Positions 32,510-44,449 are shown, counted from the first letter of the stretch. The stretch is DNA of 64,000 nucleotides from Asterias amurensis (GCF_032118995.1 NC_092661.1:13802506-13866505); one strand, 5' to 3'. Numbers and translations: made by a program. The notes: generated from the sequence alone by a model not told the origin.

Positions 32510-33640
32510 ATAAAAACATATCCATCACAGCTAACTATGACAAACTGGCTCCAGATCTTGCCCAGAAGCGACAGGCCCTGGTTGGTCTTGACCAGTTACT
32601 GATATATCTGGGCCCGACCAGACTACACCGATTCCGTATTAGATCTGGGTCTGGTTAAGCCAAGCCAGGTCAGATGTTCTTAGATATGTGCCAGGTCTGG
32701 CCATACCGGGTCAATTGATATCAAATCTGAGCCGAGGAAGGCCAGGTCAATAAATCTGGATGTCAGACCTGTGCCAGATTTGGCCACAATGTGTCAGATA
32801 TTTCTATATATCTTCATGTTCTGGCCACACGAGCTCAGACAATGGCAAATGTGGGCAAGGTGTTTCCTCCAAACCAGGTCAGATGACGTCAGATCTTGGC
32901 CAGAAGTAACCAAGCCTGGAAAATGAGTGTTCGATCTATGCCAGGTCTTGCCACACCTGATCTGATGATTTCAGATCTTTGCAAGATCTGGCCGAACATA
33001 CTCAAATAATGGCAATATGTGTTATCATGGTTTATACACCAATAATCAAAGGGGTGTTTTGGGGCCAGGGTAAGATAGGGCATTTGACTGGAATTGGCCA
33101 GAACATGAAGGCCTCGTCATCCATTTGGCTCATCGGGTGTACATCTAACGTCGTCAGGCTATTATTGGACAACAATCTGTACTTACACGTGTACCTGGCC
33201 CATAGTTGACTTAATGATATTCCAAAAACTGATCATCTGACGTCCTGTTCTGGTCAAACCTGACCAGATCTGCCATCAGATCAGGTGTTGTCAGACCTGG
33301 CACAAATCTAATATTTATTACGGCTTGGCCACAGCTGGCTCTCTGACGCCATCTAAACGTGTGTTGCATGTCCTGACACAGACCTAACATTAGGGTTACC
33401 TGGTCTTGCAATACCATGCCAAGATCTGCCATTCTTTGGCATTCTGATCTTGATCTGAGCTGGTCTGGCCAAACATGGCCCAGAGCTGACAGCTACTGAA
33501 CCGGTGCGGTCAGGTCAGGCCAAGATATCAATATCATCAACTGGCCCAGCAGAGCAGGCCAGGGCCCGTCATTTCTGGGCAAGATCTGGGCCAGTGTGTC
33601 AGAGTTAGCTGGGATGGATATGTTTTTCTTGGATTTGCTT
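32510..33640. repeat. About 1.1 kb of degenerate 'AGATCTGGCCAGGTC' words
   Basis: Dozens of short words related to CCAGATCTGGCC, GACCAGGTCTGGCC and their inverses fill the segment at irregular spacing, with no fixed period. No open frame of interest. It lies between inverted arms (31800-32500 and 33690-34540), like the core of a foldback-type element. Confidence 0.75.
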
Positions 33641-33689
33641 ACCCGTAAAACTTGCCCGCATGTATGAGTTTCTACATACCAATGTATGT

Positions 33690-34545
33690 CAAACAATCAC
33701 ATTTAATTGGCGGCCATTTTGAAATTCAAGACGGCTCCTTAAACCAAATGATCCGATACATTGTTCTTATTGGGTTTAGTGAACATTTGTATAGAAACCA
33801 ACCCCATGTTTCTGTGAGACTCGTAGACGATGATACGGGCAGAAATGCATTTGATGACAATTTTGAAATTTAAAATGGCGGCCTTAACCAGATGTTTGTT
33901 TAGTTTGGTCTTATATATATATATATATTAATTATATTAATGCTAGCTTGTATAGCCTTATAGTCTGTGCGAATGCTACTTTAGTCACCCAACACAGGAT
34001 TTTACAATCATTACAAAATTTAAAGAAAAATATAAAAAGGCGGCCATTTTGAATTCCTAGATGGCCATCATCTGAAACACTTCAGTTGTACCATTATTGC
34101 TTTTGTTTGATGGCTAATGTAATTTGGCGACATTCATACCAAAGTTAAAGAAAAATATAACTTTAATGGCGTCCAATTTGAAATCCAAGATGGCCAACAT
34201 GGTTTTCTTGTTCCTGGGAGTCTTATTTAGGTACTTAGCCAGGTGGCATGTTCTAATCATTTATTTTCTACGGGACTTAATTTTTGGTCATAAGCTCCCC
34301 GACTATTTGTTGAAGCGTAGAGCAGACCACTAATCAACTAGAGAACAAAGCAAACTCCCAGACATGACGTCAGCGGCATTGTCCTTTGACTTGCGCCGTC
34401 AACGGCAGATGTGTTTTAAGTTTTTCCCAACCTTAAGTTGGGGCCTGATTTTTTAGTCGAAATTCAGCAGTGTACACATATTAAAATTACATTAAAATGG
34501 TGAACAAGTGCATTATTATCAAGTGTATCATCTTTTTTCCAAAGC
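33690..34545. repeat. Dispersed 'GGCCATTTTGAATTTC' element, inverted copy
   Basis: The inverse of 15600-16450 at high identity, including the TATATATATA tract and the edge GTGAACAAGTGCATTATTAT. Confidence 0.88.
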
Positions 34546-34762
34546 CTACATATGATTAGAGTGTGCTTCTAGGTAGACAATGCAGTCAGGTGGAGTTGAA
34601 ATAATTAGTTGATGTAATGCATGATGCACAATAGTATTAAAATATTCCTTCAATACAGCAGAAACCAACGCAACGAGATATGGCCGGGATTATAACCTGA
34701 GCTGATTCTGGAGCCAAAGCCGTGGTTTCGAAAAGGGCCTGTATCCCTTTTACAGTATTGTG

Positions 34763-35147
34763 GTTAAAGAAACACGTTGCCTTGGATCGGACGAGTTGGT
34801 CTTTGAAAAGCGTTTGTAACTGATTTTTATAAAATGCATATCGGTAGAAAGATGTTGTAAAAGTAGAATACAATGATCCACACAAACATGCCTCGAAATT
34901 GCACTGTTTTCCTTTTACCTCGTCGACTTACACGGTCGGCCATTATGGGAGTCAAATTTTTGTGTCCCATAAATGGCCGACCGTGTTAGTTCGCGCAGTA
35001 AAAGGAAAACCTCGCAATTTCGAGGCAAACTTGTGTGGATCATTTTATTCTACTTTTAAAACATCTTTCCAACCATATGCATAAAAAACGGTTACAAACG
35101 CTCAGTTATAGACCAACTCGTCCGATCCAAGGCAACGTGTTCCTTTA
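34763..35147. repeat. M3 foldback MITE ('GGAACACGTTGCCTTGGATCGG' type)
   Basis: AAAGAAACACGTTGCCTTGG at the left and its inverse ...CAAGGCAACGTGTTCCTTTAA at the right. The arms are nearly complementary through to a central TCGGCCATTATGGGAGTCAA hairpin. TTAA flanks. Copies are at 41948-42322 and 49541-49929. Confidence 0.92.
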
Positions 35148-35401
35148 ATAGGTGACACATTTCCAAATACGGCCATTATGGTTAGTCCCGCATGCTATAA
35201 ACATAGCGAGTCGCAACATCCTGAATGTGGTGTGTGTTGATTCATGATTCATGTAGAACTTGATACTTTTACCACATGACCGTGATGGACGATAGAGTGA
35301 CGTCATAGACCGCACCTAACCCAGAAAGCTCACACTGGCGAGCACCATACCGCACTGTGTTATGGAAACGCACAAGGTCGACATGAGTTAAAGGCGCTGC
35401 A

Positions 35402-35567
35402 GCCGATTTCACGAAACGCTAGGATTAATCCTATCTGGAGTTAGGACGAGTAACCCATCCTAACTTAAGATGGGTTCAATGCGTCCGAACGTCTTCAGAT
35501 AGGGAACTTAACTAGTCGTAAGTCATAAGATTAATCCTAAGGTAGGATGAGTTTGGTGAAATCGATG

Positions 35568-35570
<3 letters not shown>
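35402..35570. repeat. M5 foldback MITE
   Basis: CCGATTTCACGAAACGCTAG to TTTGGTGAAATCGATGG, enclosing AGGACGAGTAACCCATCCTA blocks. Confidence 0.8.
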
Positions 35571-35972
<402 letters not shown>

Positions 35973-35976
<4 letters not shown>

Positions 35977-36330
35977 AGGGAAGGTACACTATTGGTAATT
36001 GTCAAAGACCAGTGTTCTCACGTAGTGTATCTCAACATTATGCATAAAATAACAAACCTGTGAAAATTTGAGCTCTTGGTCATCGGAGTTGGGAGAAAAT
36101 GATGAAAGTAAAAACACCCTTATTGGACGAATTGGTGTGCTTTCAGATAGGAATGAAAGACTTCTAGCTAGAATTCTTTTATTATTTTAGTGAGAAATCA
36201 CCTCTATTTCAAAATCTATGCTACTTCAGAGGGGCCGTTTCTCACAATGTTTTATACTATCAACAGCTCTCATACCAAGTCATAAGTCATTTGTTTTGAG
36301 TAAATACCAATTAGTGTACCTTCCCTTTAA
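35973..36330. repeat. M1 MITE sharing its left TTAA with the previous copy
   Basis: TTAAAGGGAAGGTACACTAT to AGTGTACCTTCCCTTTAA: TIRs of the 'GAAGGTACACTATTGG' subfamily. Confidence 0.88.
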
Positions 36331-36961
36331 TGCGTCTATTGTTATTACCCGCACCCAATTTGTCATAATGCACACCTATCTTTAAGGAGAGGCTGTGAGT
36401 AAGGAGTGATATGACAAAAGTGTATCTTTCGACAGTGAGATAAACAAATCAAATGCTTGCAAACACCGTGTTTGGTTTGTTGAAGAACAGAAATGATACT
36501 ATTTTGTACAACTGCACACTTTCAGTAGTGCTAAAAAAATAATCGAAATACATTGACCGCCAAATGGCGTGTGCGATCAAATTGTCCCGATGCGAAAACG
36601 TAACAAGTAAAACTTTCATGCAAGAAAAGTTTCTCTGATTGACATTTTGTGAATCCAGTTTTCAGCCATACAGCTGCAGTACTTTTTTTTAAGCCAAGTT
36701 TGATATTGTCTTGAGTAATTACCAAAGATATATATCATCCTTTACTTGGTTCTGAATGATGACGCTCTCCCAATGAATGACTTCAGGAGAGGATTTATTT
36801 TAATTATAAAAATGAGTAATGTTTAAAACTTGAGAAATACGTCTGCATGGAACTACGGGTATTTTTTGTATTGCAACACCAGTAAAGTCCCGCGATATTT
36901 TGTACTATCCGAGTAAAGAGAAAACACGTTTCGATTACATATACGCAATGTGGATTTACTA
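36331..36961. other. Non-coding stretch
   Basis: AT-rich, no exon signal or repeat recognised. Upstream flank of the Ig receptor gene. Confidence 0.5.
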
Positions 36962-37339
36962 TTAAAGGCAGTGTACACTATTGGTAATTACTCAAAATAG
37001 TTATTGGCATAAAACTATTCTTGGTGACGAGTAATGGGGAGAGTTTGATGGTATAAAACATTGTAAGAAATGGCTCCCTCTGAAGTGCCATAGTTTTCGA
37101 GAAAGAAGTATATTTCCATGAATTTGATTTTGAGACCTCAGATTTAGAACTTGAGGTCTCGAAATTAACCATCTAAACGCACACAACTTCGTGTGACAAG
37201 GGTTATTTTTCTTTCATCTCGCAACTTCGATGACCGATTGAGCTCAAATTTTCACAGTTTTTTTTTTATGCACATGTTGAGATACACCAAGTGTGAAGGC
37301 TAGTCTTTGACAATTACCAATAGTGTCCACTGCCTTTAA
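36962..37339. repeat. M1 MITE upstream of the Ig receptor gene
   Basis: TTAAAGGCAGTGTACACTAT to AGTGTCCACTGCCTTTAA. It ends about 355 bp before the ATG at 37695. Confidence 0.9.
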
Positions 37340-37344
37340 CAAAC

Positions 37345-37694
37345 ATGGAGATGCACTATACAGGAATTCGCAAACTGTGACTGTAGGTGATGATCTTCCA
37401 TTCCGGAAGTTACGTCCAGCCGTACCCAGCAGTTTGCTTTACTTGGGCATGCCACATCCGGAAACTGTTTCATATAACAGCAAAGTACGTTGGCTGGCCT
37501 AGGCAGATACCGTCCAGTTTCATATACGAAAGGTGCCTTGAAAGGTATATGTATTGGCCTTTGCTTATGGTGTGTTATGTTATCATGAGCTTTAGGCTGT
37601 TATAAGGTGAAGAATAATTTACTATTGGATATTCTGTACTGTGGACATTTATGAAATACATCAGTTCTTGCTAAGACATCGGTTCCTACTGACA
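37345..37694 (+). promoter_or_regulatory. Candidate promoter/5' UTR of the Ig receptor gene
   Basis: Unique sequence between the M1 MITE and the start codon. It has two ETS-type cores, TTCCGGAAGTTACG (about 37402) and ACATCCGGAAACTG (about 37453). No clear TATA box. An in-frame TGA at 37608 and no ATG between it and 37695 bound the 5' end of the reading frame. Confidence 0.4.
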
Positions 37695-39593
37695 ATGATG
37701 TTGGCGTTCCACCTAGTAGTGGTGTTGGTGCACACTGCAGCGCTTGCCGCAGCTGCTGGGATTAGCTCTAATGCCGAAAGCGAGTTGTCCCTCACGGCTG
37801 TTTCAGGACTCAATCCAGAGGAGACGAGTCGATTTGTTCTGCAGTGTGACGCGACAACGGAAGGCTCCCAAACTGTGGGGATTCTCAGAGGCAGTCAACA
37901 GATTTCATGGAACGGCCAGCTGACGTCTGATTTCGTCAGGTCTGGGACCCCGCCTCGGTTCACTTTGGCACGCTACGTGCCGAGAGAGGGTAAGACGATA
38001 GATCTTCTCACGATCGACACTATATGCGCAACTGACGAAGGAACTTACACGTGTAACATATACGACAAGTCCGATACAGATGTCAGTGCGACGTCGTACG
38101 TAGTCGTGAAGTCGAGCAGTGTGGACATATCTGTTGGAGGGTATGATAGTAGCGACCTTTGTCAGAAGGATGGTGAAGTAACTGCCCTCAATGGCGACAA
38201 TCCTAACATGGTTTGTTCATGGCGATCCGAAAGAGCCTCTCTCAGCTGGACGGACGGTAGAACTGGTTTGCCCGTTGCTTCTGTGAAGACCGTGGCACAG
38301 GGCGTTTCATCTGCCAAAATCAACCCGGCAGTCACGGACGATCTGGAAGGAGCAACATTCCAGTGTTCGGCATCTGTTAACGTATGCAGCTCTACTGAGG
38401 TCCGTACTTGCACTGTTGGACCCATTACTGTTGTCAACGAACCCAGAATAACCGTATCTTCAGTAAAGACTCATTTCGAAGCCGGGGAATTGGCCGAGTT
38501 CGTCTGCACGATGATACCGTCCGTAACGAGCAGTTCCCCGGTGATGAGCTGGCACACCGTCCCCCCACTGGGAGCCAACCGGGCGTATTTCTCCTCAACG
38601 GGTCTGGCACGGATGCGCTTGATGCAGATATCCGAGGAAGATGACGGCATGGTCATTCATTGCACAACGTACGGCAGATACTCCGCAACCGGGGAGTACA
38701 CGGTAGTCGTATCGTCGAATTTCACGGGAACTAATGCAATAGTCGATCCAATAGGGGACACGGTGCAGACAACACCCGGAAGCTTCCCGTGGAATACAAC
38801 GACAACACCGGGTGGTTTACCGGAGGAGAATACAACATCACCAACGTCCAAACAGCCCTTCATCCTGTTCGGCTCGTACCCGATTACTATAGCTATCATC
38901 AGCGGTGGCTCAGTCTTTGCAGCTCTTCTCCTTGCCCTCGTTGTCTTTTGCTGCTGCCGTGGACGAAGAAGGCACAAGGCGAAGCCACTGCCACCAAACA
39001 ATCGAAAACTCCGGCTGTCACCGAGCACCTTCGGGAGCGGCACCCCGGAACACAGCGTCCCAGGCGGGGGGACCGACGGCCATTACATGTACGCCACGAT
39101 CTTCGATCCGGACGAGCAATGGGGAGCAACGCCTGGTTCCACGCCGTCCAGAGCAACGACGGTCAGAGTGGATGAGGTTGCAGGCTACCAGCAACCGAAG
39201 GGCGTGGCATCGACATCGACCCCACCCGTGTACTCCCAGGTCGGAGCACCGACCTTCGACTCCACCCCGATATACCAGGAGACTAGTTTAACCTCGCCTA
39301 ACAATTCGGCCAAGTACTTTGAAATATCTCCCCCGGATGGTATGGTCGGGAATGCCCTTTACCAATCGTCGGGTGAGTATGTTGATCCCGAGGTAACGAA
39401 CCAGGCGACGGTGGACAAGGCTTTGCCGTCGATCAGAGCGGAGAAACGGCAGGCAGCAGAGAGCAGACACGCCCCCACTAGTCCTAATTCTTCGGGTTAT
39501 CTTGCAATCGGCGAGGTACCTGACGCAGTTCGCTACGGGAGTTCAAGAGACATGAATGCCAAATCGGCTGTTTATATGGAGATCATCAGTTAA
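37695..39593 (+). CDS. Type I membrane Ig-superfamily receptor with tyrosine-rich tail (single exon)
   Basis: 632 aa from the first in-frame ATG (Kozak-like A at -3); an upstream in-frame stop lies at 37608. Residues 1-22 are a signal peptide (MMLAFHLVVVLVHTAALAAA). Three Ig-like domains follow: Cys51-Cys120 with TDEGTYTC; Cys174-Cys224, with extra Cys156/231/239 that may form a second disulfide; Cys271-Cys323 with Trp286 and EDDGMVIHC. A Thr/Pro/Asn stalk has N-glycosylation sites at 342, 367 and 379. The membrane helix is at 397-418, then CCC-RGRRRHK. The 215-residue tail has tyrosines in YATI (466), YSQV (513), YFEI (541), YVDP (562), SGYLAI (602, an ITIM match) and YMEI (627), suggesting SH2/phosphatase-linked signalling. 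GC content is far above the flanks. An immune or adhesion receptor is likely; the exact family is not recognised. It could be a retrogene. Confidence 0.92.
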   Translation: MMLAFHLVVVLVHTAALAAAAGISSNAESELSLTAVSGLNPEETSRFVLQCDATTEGSQTVGILRGSQQISWNGQLTSDFVRSGTPPRFTLARYVPREGKTIDLLTIDTICATDEGTYTCNIYDKSDTDVSATSYVVVKSSSVDISVGGYDSSDLCQKDGEVTALNGDNPNMVCSWRSERASLSWTDGRTGLPVASVKTVAQGVSSAKINPAVTDDLEGATFQCSASVNVCSSTEVRTCTVGPITVVNEPRITVSSVKTHFEAGELAEFVCTMIPSVTSSSPVMSWHTVPPLGANRAYFSSTGLARMRLMQISEEDDGMVIHCTTYGRYSATGEYTVVVSSNFTGTNAIVDPIGDTVQTTPGSFPWNTTTTPGGLPEENTTSPTSKQPFILFGSYPITIAIISGGSVFAALLLALVVFCCCRGRRRHKAKPLPPNNRKLRLSPSTFGSGTPEHSVPGGGTDGHYMYATIFDPDEQWGATPGSTPSRATTVRVDEVAGYQQPKGVASTSTPPVYSQVGAPTFDSTPIYQETSLTSPNNSAKYFEISPPDGMVGNALYQSSGEYVDPEVTNQATVDKALPSIRAEKRQAAESRHAPTSPNSSGYLAIGEVPDAVRYGSSRDMNAKSAVYMEIIS

Positions 39594-39639
39594 AGTGCCG
39601 TGAACTTTTATTTCCAGCTGAACTACCACTTGAAGCAAC

Positions 39640-39720
39640 AATGGCGTTTGAACACTTTTGGTAATTGTCAAAGAATAGTATTCTCAATTGATGTATCCCA
39701 ACGTGATGCATAAAATAACA
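39640..39720. repeat. M1 fragment in the Ig gene 3' flank
   Basis: GAACACTTTTGGTAATTGTC...ATGCATAAAATAACAG is an M1 left end cut by the M5 element at 39720. It starts about 50 bp after the stop codon. Confidence 0.75.
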
Positions 39721-39866
39721 GGGGTGGATTTCACAAAGAGTTAGGACTAGTCTAAGCTGAGTTAGTACTGCAGTAAGTCGTCCTAACTTAGAACTATACA
39801 TGCAATCTCATAGGACTAGTCCTAAGTTAGGACTAGTCCTAACTCTTTGTGAAATCAACCCCTGAT
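39720..39866. repeat. M5 foldback MITE
   Basis: GGGGTGGATTTCACAAAGAG and its inverse CTCTTTGTGAAATCAACCCC flank AGTTAGGACTAGTCC words. It is inserted in an M1-like sequence that resumes at CTGTGAAAATTTTGCCTCAA. Confidence 0.9.
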
Positions 39867-40312
39867 CTGTGAAAATTTTGCCTCAATATTGGTCATCGAA
39901 TTTGCAAGAGTATATGAAAGAAAAAAATAAACTTGTTGCATTACTTTGTGTGCTTTCATCAGATGCTTATTAAAATGCTTCGGCTTTTGTTATTATTTGA
40001 ATGAGAAATTAATCTCTCAGAAGGAGCCGTTTCTCGCAACGTTTTTTTTTTACTACAGTTCAAGTAAGTTCTTATGCTATTACAGGGAAAGGTTGATCAA
40101 TGCTAGATACACACGTAACACAATGTGGTACTTCTAGATTTGTATAGTATTGTATTTATATTGTAAAGTAATAATTATATTTATGATATACACTTTAATT
40201 CAATTCCATCGCGTGGATGAAACTTAGCCATTTGTCCATTGTTGTTTTCTTATCCCAATGTGAGACGGATTTGAACCGAAAGTTGTGTTTAAATAAGTAT
40301 TATGTAGTTTCC
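39866..40312. repeat. About 440-bp repeat, copy 2
   Basis: It differs from 27597-28037 by only a few indels and substitutions. It lies in the presumed 3' UTR or flank of the Ig gene. Confidence 0.9.
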
Positions 40313-41940
40313 ACAAAGTTATGCAGGCTTCAAGTACTGCACACAATGACGATCCGCCTTTGACCCTTTTTTATATTAATTTTTTTTTTTTTTTTTGTCA
40401 ACAGGATTTCAACACTGTTTTATGTCTGTTATTTTGTAGAAACTATACTTTGCATGTTACACGTTGTGTGTGCATTTTCCATGGCAAATGCGATTTTCTT
40501 TTCACGTTTTGAAACAGCAGCATCTATTAAAATCGTTCAAAGAAAAACAGATCTTGATAACCCTCGCTCTGGTCGCCATAGTCAGCAGAACGCTGGTTCT
40601 AGTCCTACTCAAGCTTGGGTCCCTGGTCTTAGATGTTGTTAGCCTTTTTGTAGAGCCCCGTACCGAAAGTGAATTTATTTTTTTCACGTCTGACGGTTCT
40701 TATTAGTTGAAGCCCATGCCGAACCCGTGATTTCGAAAAGAGCCCGCAGTGTCAAGATTTACTTCTCTTCGACCGTTTTTATAGAGCTGCTTAAGCACAA
40801 TAGAAGATGCTAAGCACAATATCCTGCTCGTTTCTGCTTTGCAGAGAGTTTTTTATACGCAATACTGGGCACAGTTTCAGTTCCATATGAGATGCTTAAG
40901 CACAAAAAGTACCTATAATAACAACATGTTTACCATGACAAGGTTACCAGCCAAATTAGCATTCCACGTGTATCATTATGATTGGTATCATGCTTCTTGT
41001 TGATATTAGCAGAAAGTTTCCTAAGCAAGGTTTGTTGCTAAGAAAACAGCTCTATTGATCGAGCAAAATGAGGATGAGTACGCCAATGTTTGGTTTAAAA
41101 GTTGATGTAAAGTATAAATGGATTATATCTCTGTTTATGAGTTGTATTATAGGAAGACAGTTTATCTTCAAGAAATGTATCTGCTATGTTGAAATAAATG
41201 TCACCAAGAAGAAATATTTGTTAAATATTGTGATGTTGTTTTGAAGCTGTAAGCGCTTCTTGTAAGTTGGGCAAGGATGCAAGGATTCTTTACAGATGGT
41301 CAGGGACGAGTTTGGGCTTGCGGGGATCTCCAAATTTGTTAGATATAATGACCTATAGAGTCAACTCCCAGTTTTGTTCTGTCTTCTGTCTCCTGTTAAT
41401 TAAAATACTTTAATTATTGCTAGCTTGGAATTCTCCACTGATTAGAGGCTGCAAATGTACACACAACCACAGATTCTTTCAAAGGCAATCTGAAAAAGTG
41501 CTAAGGAAATTTAAACTTGCAATGTTGTCACAAACCGGAATTTTGTAAAAACAGGTATACCAAATTTGTCCCTGAACAGCTTCATAAAACACAGTTAAAA
41601 AAAAAGGTTATCGTACAAATTTGAAGGGGTTGGGGAAGAAGAATTGTTTAAATTGTATTGAAGAAGCCAGCATTGTAAAAACCGATTTATGTGCAGTTCT
41701 ATTCCAATTGTTGTTTGACCTTTCACCGGCCGGAAGGAGGTATCACTCCTCTCACTAAACACCCGATAGCATGGGAACACATGGAGCGTCCAACCCGGAA
41801 CCCTTATCTAAACCTTGCTGATTGTTCTTTAAGCTTCCGGTTGAATCCGGTGCTGGTCTTACAATCAAGAATGAGCATTATGACAATTGAGATATACTAC
41901 TGTTATTTGTGTGGAGGATTTGTGTATAGAAGATTTTGGA
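40313..41940. other. 3' flank of the Ig gene and intergenic sequence
   Basis: A T-run plus TCAACAG at about 40402 looks like an acceptor, and a hydrophobic frame follows (40464-40706) without a domain match. 40775-41055 is an 'AAGCACAA...GCTCTAT' repeat. An AATAAA at about 41193 could end a long 3' UTR. No gene is claimed. Confidence 0.4.
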
Positions 41941-41947
41941 TTTGGCT

Positions 41948-42322
41948 TAAAGGAACACGTTGCCTTGGATCGGACGAGTTGGTCTATAAAACCGTTTGTA
42001 ACCGTTTTTTTTAATGCATAATAATGATTGGAAAGATGTTTGAAAAGTAGAATACAATGATCCATACAAATGTGCCTCGAAATTGCGTGGTTTTCCCTTT
42101 ACTTTGCGAACTAACCCGGTCGGCCATTCATTGGAGTCGGACATTTGACTCCCCTAAGTGGCCGACCGTGTTATGAAAACCACGCAATTTCGAGGCATGT
42201 TTTGTGTGGATCATTGTATTCTACTTTTACAAGATCTTTCTACCCATATGCATTTTATAACAAACGGTTACAAACGCTTTTTAAAGACCAACCCGACCGA
42301 TCCAAGGCGACGTGTTCCTTTA
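41948..42322. repeat. M3 foldback MITE
   Basis: TTAAAGGAACACGTTGCCTT to AAGGCGACGTGTTCCTTTAA, with the central CCGGTCGGCCATTCATTGGA hairpin. Confidence 0.92.
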
Positions 42323-42684
42323 AGTCCGAGGTCCTGAGCGCGTATACAAAAAGCACGCGCAAACTTGTCGGGGCCGAATCTGTCGCCGAATCTGGACCCG
42401 AAGTCGCGGATTCGAAAAGGAAAACAGAGCGGTGGGTGGCACCCACCACAACAATTACCGACTTGACTAGTGACTTTGTGGCTTCTGCTCTGCATGAATC
42501 ACATTATTTTCTTTTGGTATGATTATTTCAGTATGGTAAACCTCAACAGGATGCTGAAAAGAATATGAAAGGCGACTAAATTGTTGCTCTGGTAAAACAA
42601 TTACTGATCCACTAAGCCTACCTTTAATTGTTGCAAAATTGAAAGTGGAAGAAGAAGTTTAGCCTCGTGCGTAATATCCTAACT

Positions 42685-42870
42685 TAAGGGCACAGGGCAC
42701 CTTTGGTAGTTGTTAAAGACCAGTATTCTCACTTGACCCTCATCCCAACAGATCTGTAAAATAACAAACCTGTGACAATTTGGTCTGAATTGGTCGTTGA
42801 TTTTGCAAGAGAATAATGACACCCTTGTTGCCTTTTTTTTGTGTGCTTTCAGATTGGGCCTCGGATTGCA
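42685..42870. repeat. M1 MITE fragment
   Basis: GGGCACAGGGCACCTTTGGT to TGTGTGCTTTCAGATTGGGC; the right half is missing. Confidence 0.7.
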
Positions 42871-43164
42871 CAGTCTATATTTGACATCCAAGTGATGTAT
42901 GAACGATGTGGAAGTGGGTTGTTGTGTATAAAAAAAACTGGGTTATGTTTTGCTGTCTGGATTTCCTGCTTGACAAGCTATATTAAAAGTACAGCCACAT
43001 CGGCACGTGATTTCCATTTCCAATCATGAGTCATTTAAAGATATTTTTGAAAGAGACACAAAGGCATTATTCATCCGTATGATCTAATTCTAGTGGTCAT
43101 CTCTTGTTACTTCCTAGATATAAATAAGGATGTTTTACAATCTCACCTGTAAACAAACCCGGGG

Positions 43165-43335
43165 TTGATTTCACAAAGGTAGTCCTAACTTAGGACTAGT
43201 CCTAGGCAATGCTAAGAGATAGGATTAGTCCTAAGTTAGGATGAGTTACTGGTCCTAACTTAGGACCAGTCCTATCTCTTAGCATTGCTTAGGACTAGTC
43301 CTAAGTTAGGACTACCTTTGTGAAATCCACCCCGA
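43165..43335. repeat. M5 foldback MITE
   Basis: GGGTTGATTTCACAAAGGTA and its inverse TACCTTTGTGAAATCCACCC. The arms, with TCCTAACTTAGGACTAGTCC and GCTAAGAGATAGGA, are almost perfectly complementary. Confidence 0.92.
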
Positions 43336-43489
43336 TCGAGTAATTTGTGATTTAAAGGCATGGACACCGTTTGTAATATATAGTCAAAGTTCTCTATTTT
43401 CTCCTGACTCGCGCAATGGATTGAGCCCGATTTTTCACATGTTGATTTAATATATGTAAACATGACCGCTGTCTGTCAGTTCCACCAGG

Positions 43490-43707
43490 GGCCAATTTCA
43501 TAAGCACGAAAATAGCTCGCTTATTTTTCACATGTTACTGGCCAAAATTTCATGCCATATACATTGCTTGTGACTGGTATTTAGCTGTTGTTTACTTAGC
43601 ACAAAAATTGAGTGGAGTCTTGGCCAGTAATCTGATTTTACTAGGCAATAATTTTTTCGCTTAAGCAAAATTTTGTGCTTAAGCAGCTCTATAAAATTGG
43701 GCCCAGG
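43490..43707. repeat. TIR repeat with 'GGGGCCAATTTCATAAGC' ends
   Basis: The left GGGGCCAATTTCATAAGCAC pairs with the right GCTTAAGCAGCTCTATAAAA plus TTGGGCCC. The inner TTACTGGCCAAAATTTCATG / TTGGCCAGTAATCTGA is also inverted. Fragments of this family recur at 3750, 12290, 21935 and 40775. Confidence 0.75.
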
Positions 43708-44189
43708 TTTGCATAATATTATTGTCAAGTGGAATGAAATGAAAAGTACAATGCGTTGATCCTATAGTATACAGTATCCCGTAAAGGCTCTTAGAACGTT
43801 GTTCAAATAATTGACGTGCAACATTTACACAATTTGATGAAAGTTATTCCAAAAGTTTTCTTTTCATTATTTCTTGATTTGATGTGCTTTACTCGTAAAC
43901 ACACTTGTGGTAATTGTTCACTTTTTTTTGTTTCTTTTTAATCACAAGTTGCATGGACTATTTGGGTAGGCGACTGAAATTATTATCACACTTTCTACCC
44001 AACACTGCGTGATTGGATCAATCAATGTAATTATGCATATTAATTGGGCAATGTTTATCCAACAAAGACTCAGCTATACACAGATGATATAGTTGCTAGG
44101 GACGGGGTGCTTACAGCTGATTTTCCCAACCTAATGAGAGATAGACAGGGATGGGCAAGTCACAACATGATTCCGACCTCGGTCGACTA

Positions 44190-44216
44190 GAGAAAGAGAG
44201 AGAGAGAGAGAGAGAG
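44190..44216. repeat. (GA)n microsatellite
   Basis: AGAGAAAGAGAGAGAGAGAG run, short. Confidence 0.9.
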
Positions 44217-44316
44217 TTTATCCAACTATCCTAAAATAACACCCAACGCTGGTCAATTGTTTTACTTGCCCAACCCCAAAATCTACTCAACAGTTTGCAA
44301 ATAAGAGAATAAAAGG

Positions 44317-44449
44317 GTAGCTTCTAGTTCTTTCCACGGCCGTTTAAAATAAGCATGGTCGAATTGCCGTGTGATAAAGGCAATTCAAACGGCAATTCAA
44401 ACCTGCAAGGTTTTAAACTGCCGTGAAAGAACTAGAAGCTACCCTTTAA
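44317..44449. repeat. Foldback element
   Basis: GGGTAGCTTCTAGTTCTTTC and its inverse GAAAGAACTAGAAGCTACCC, with inner ACGGCCGTTTAAAA / TTTTAAACTGCCGT arms. Confidence 0.88.

Noticed and set aside
37641..37694. N-terminal extension of the Ig receptor from a GTG codon
   Set aside because: GTG is not a normal eukaryotic start; the first ATG (37695) begins a perfect signal peptide and has a good context.
38162..39291. Other frames over the Ig receptor
   Set aside because: They are shadows of the GC-rich coding exon.
40464..40706. Hydrophobic frame QILITLALVAIVS as a membrane protein
   Set aside because: No start context, no family match, and it lies in repeat-rich 3' flank; cannot be supported.
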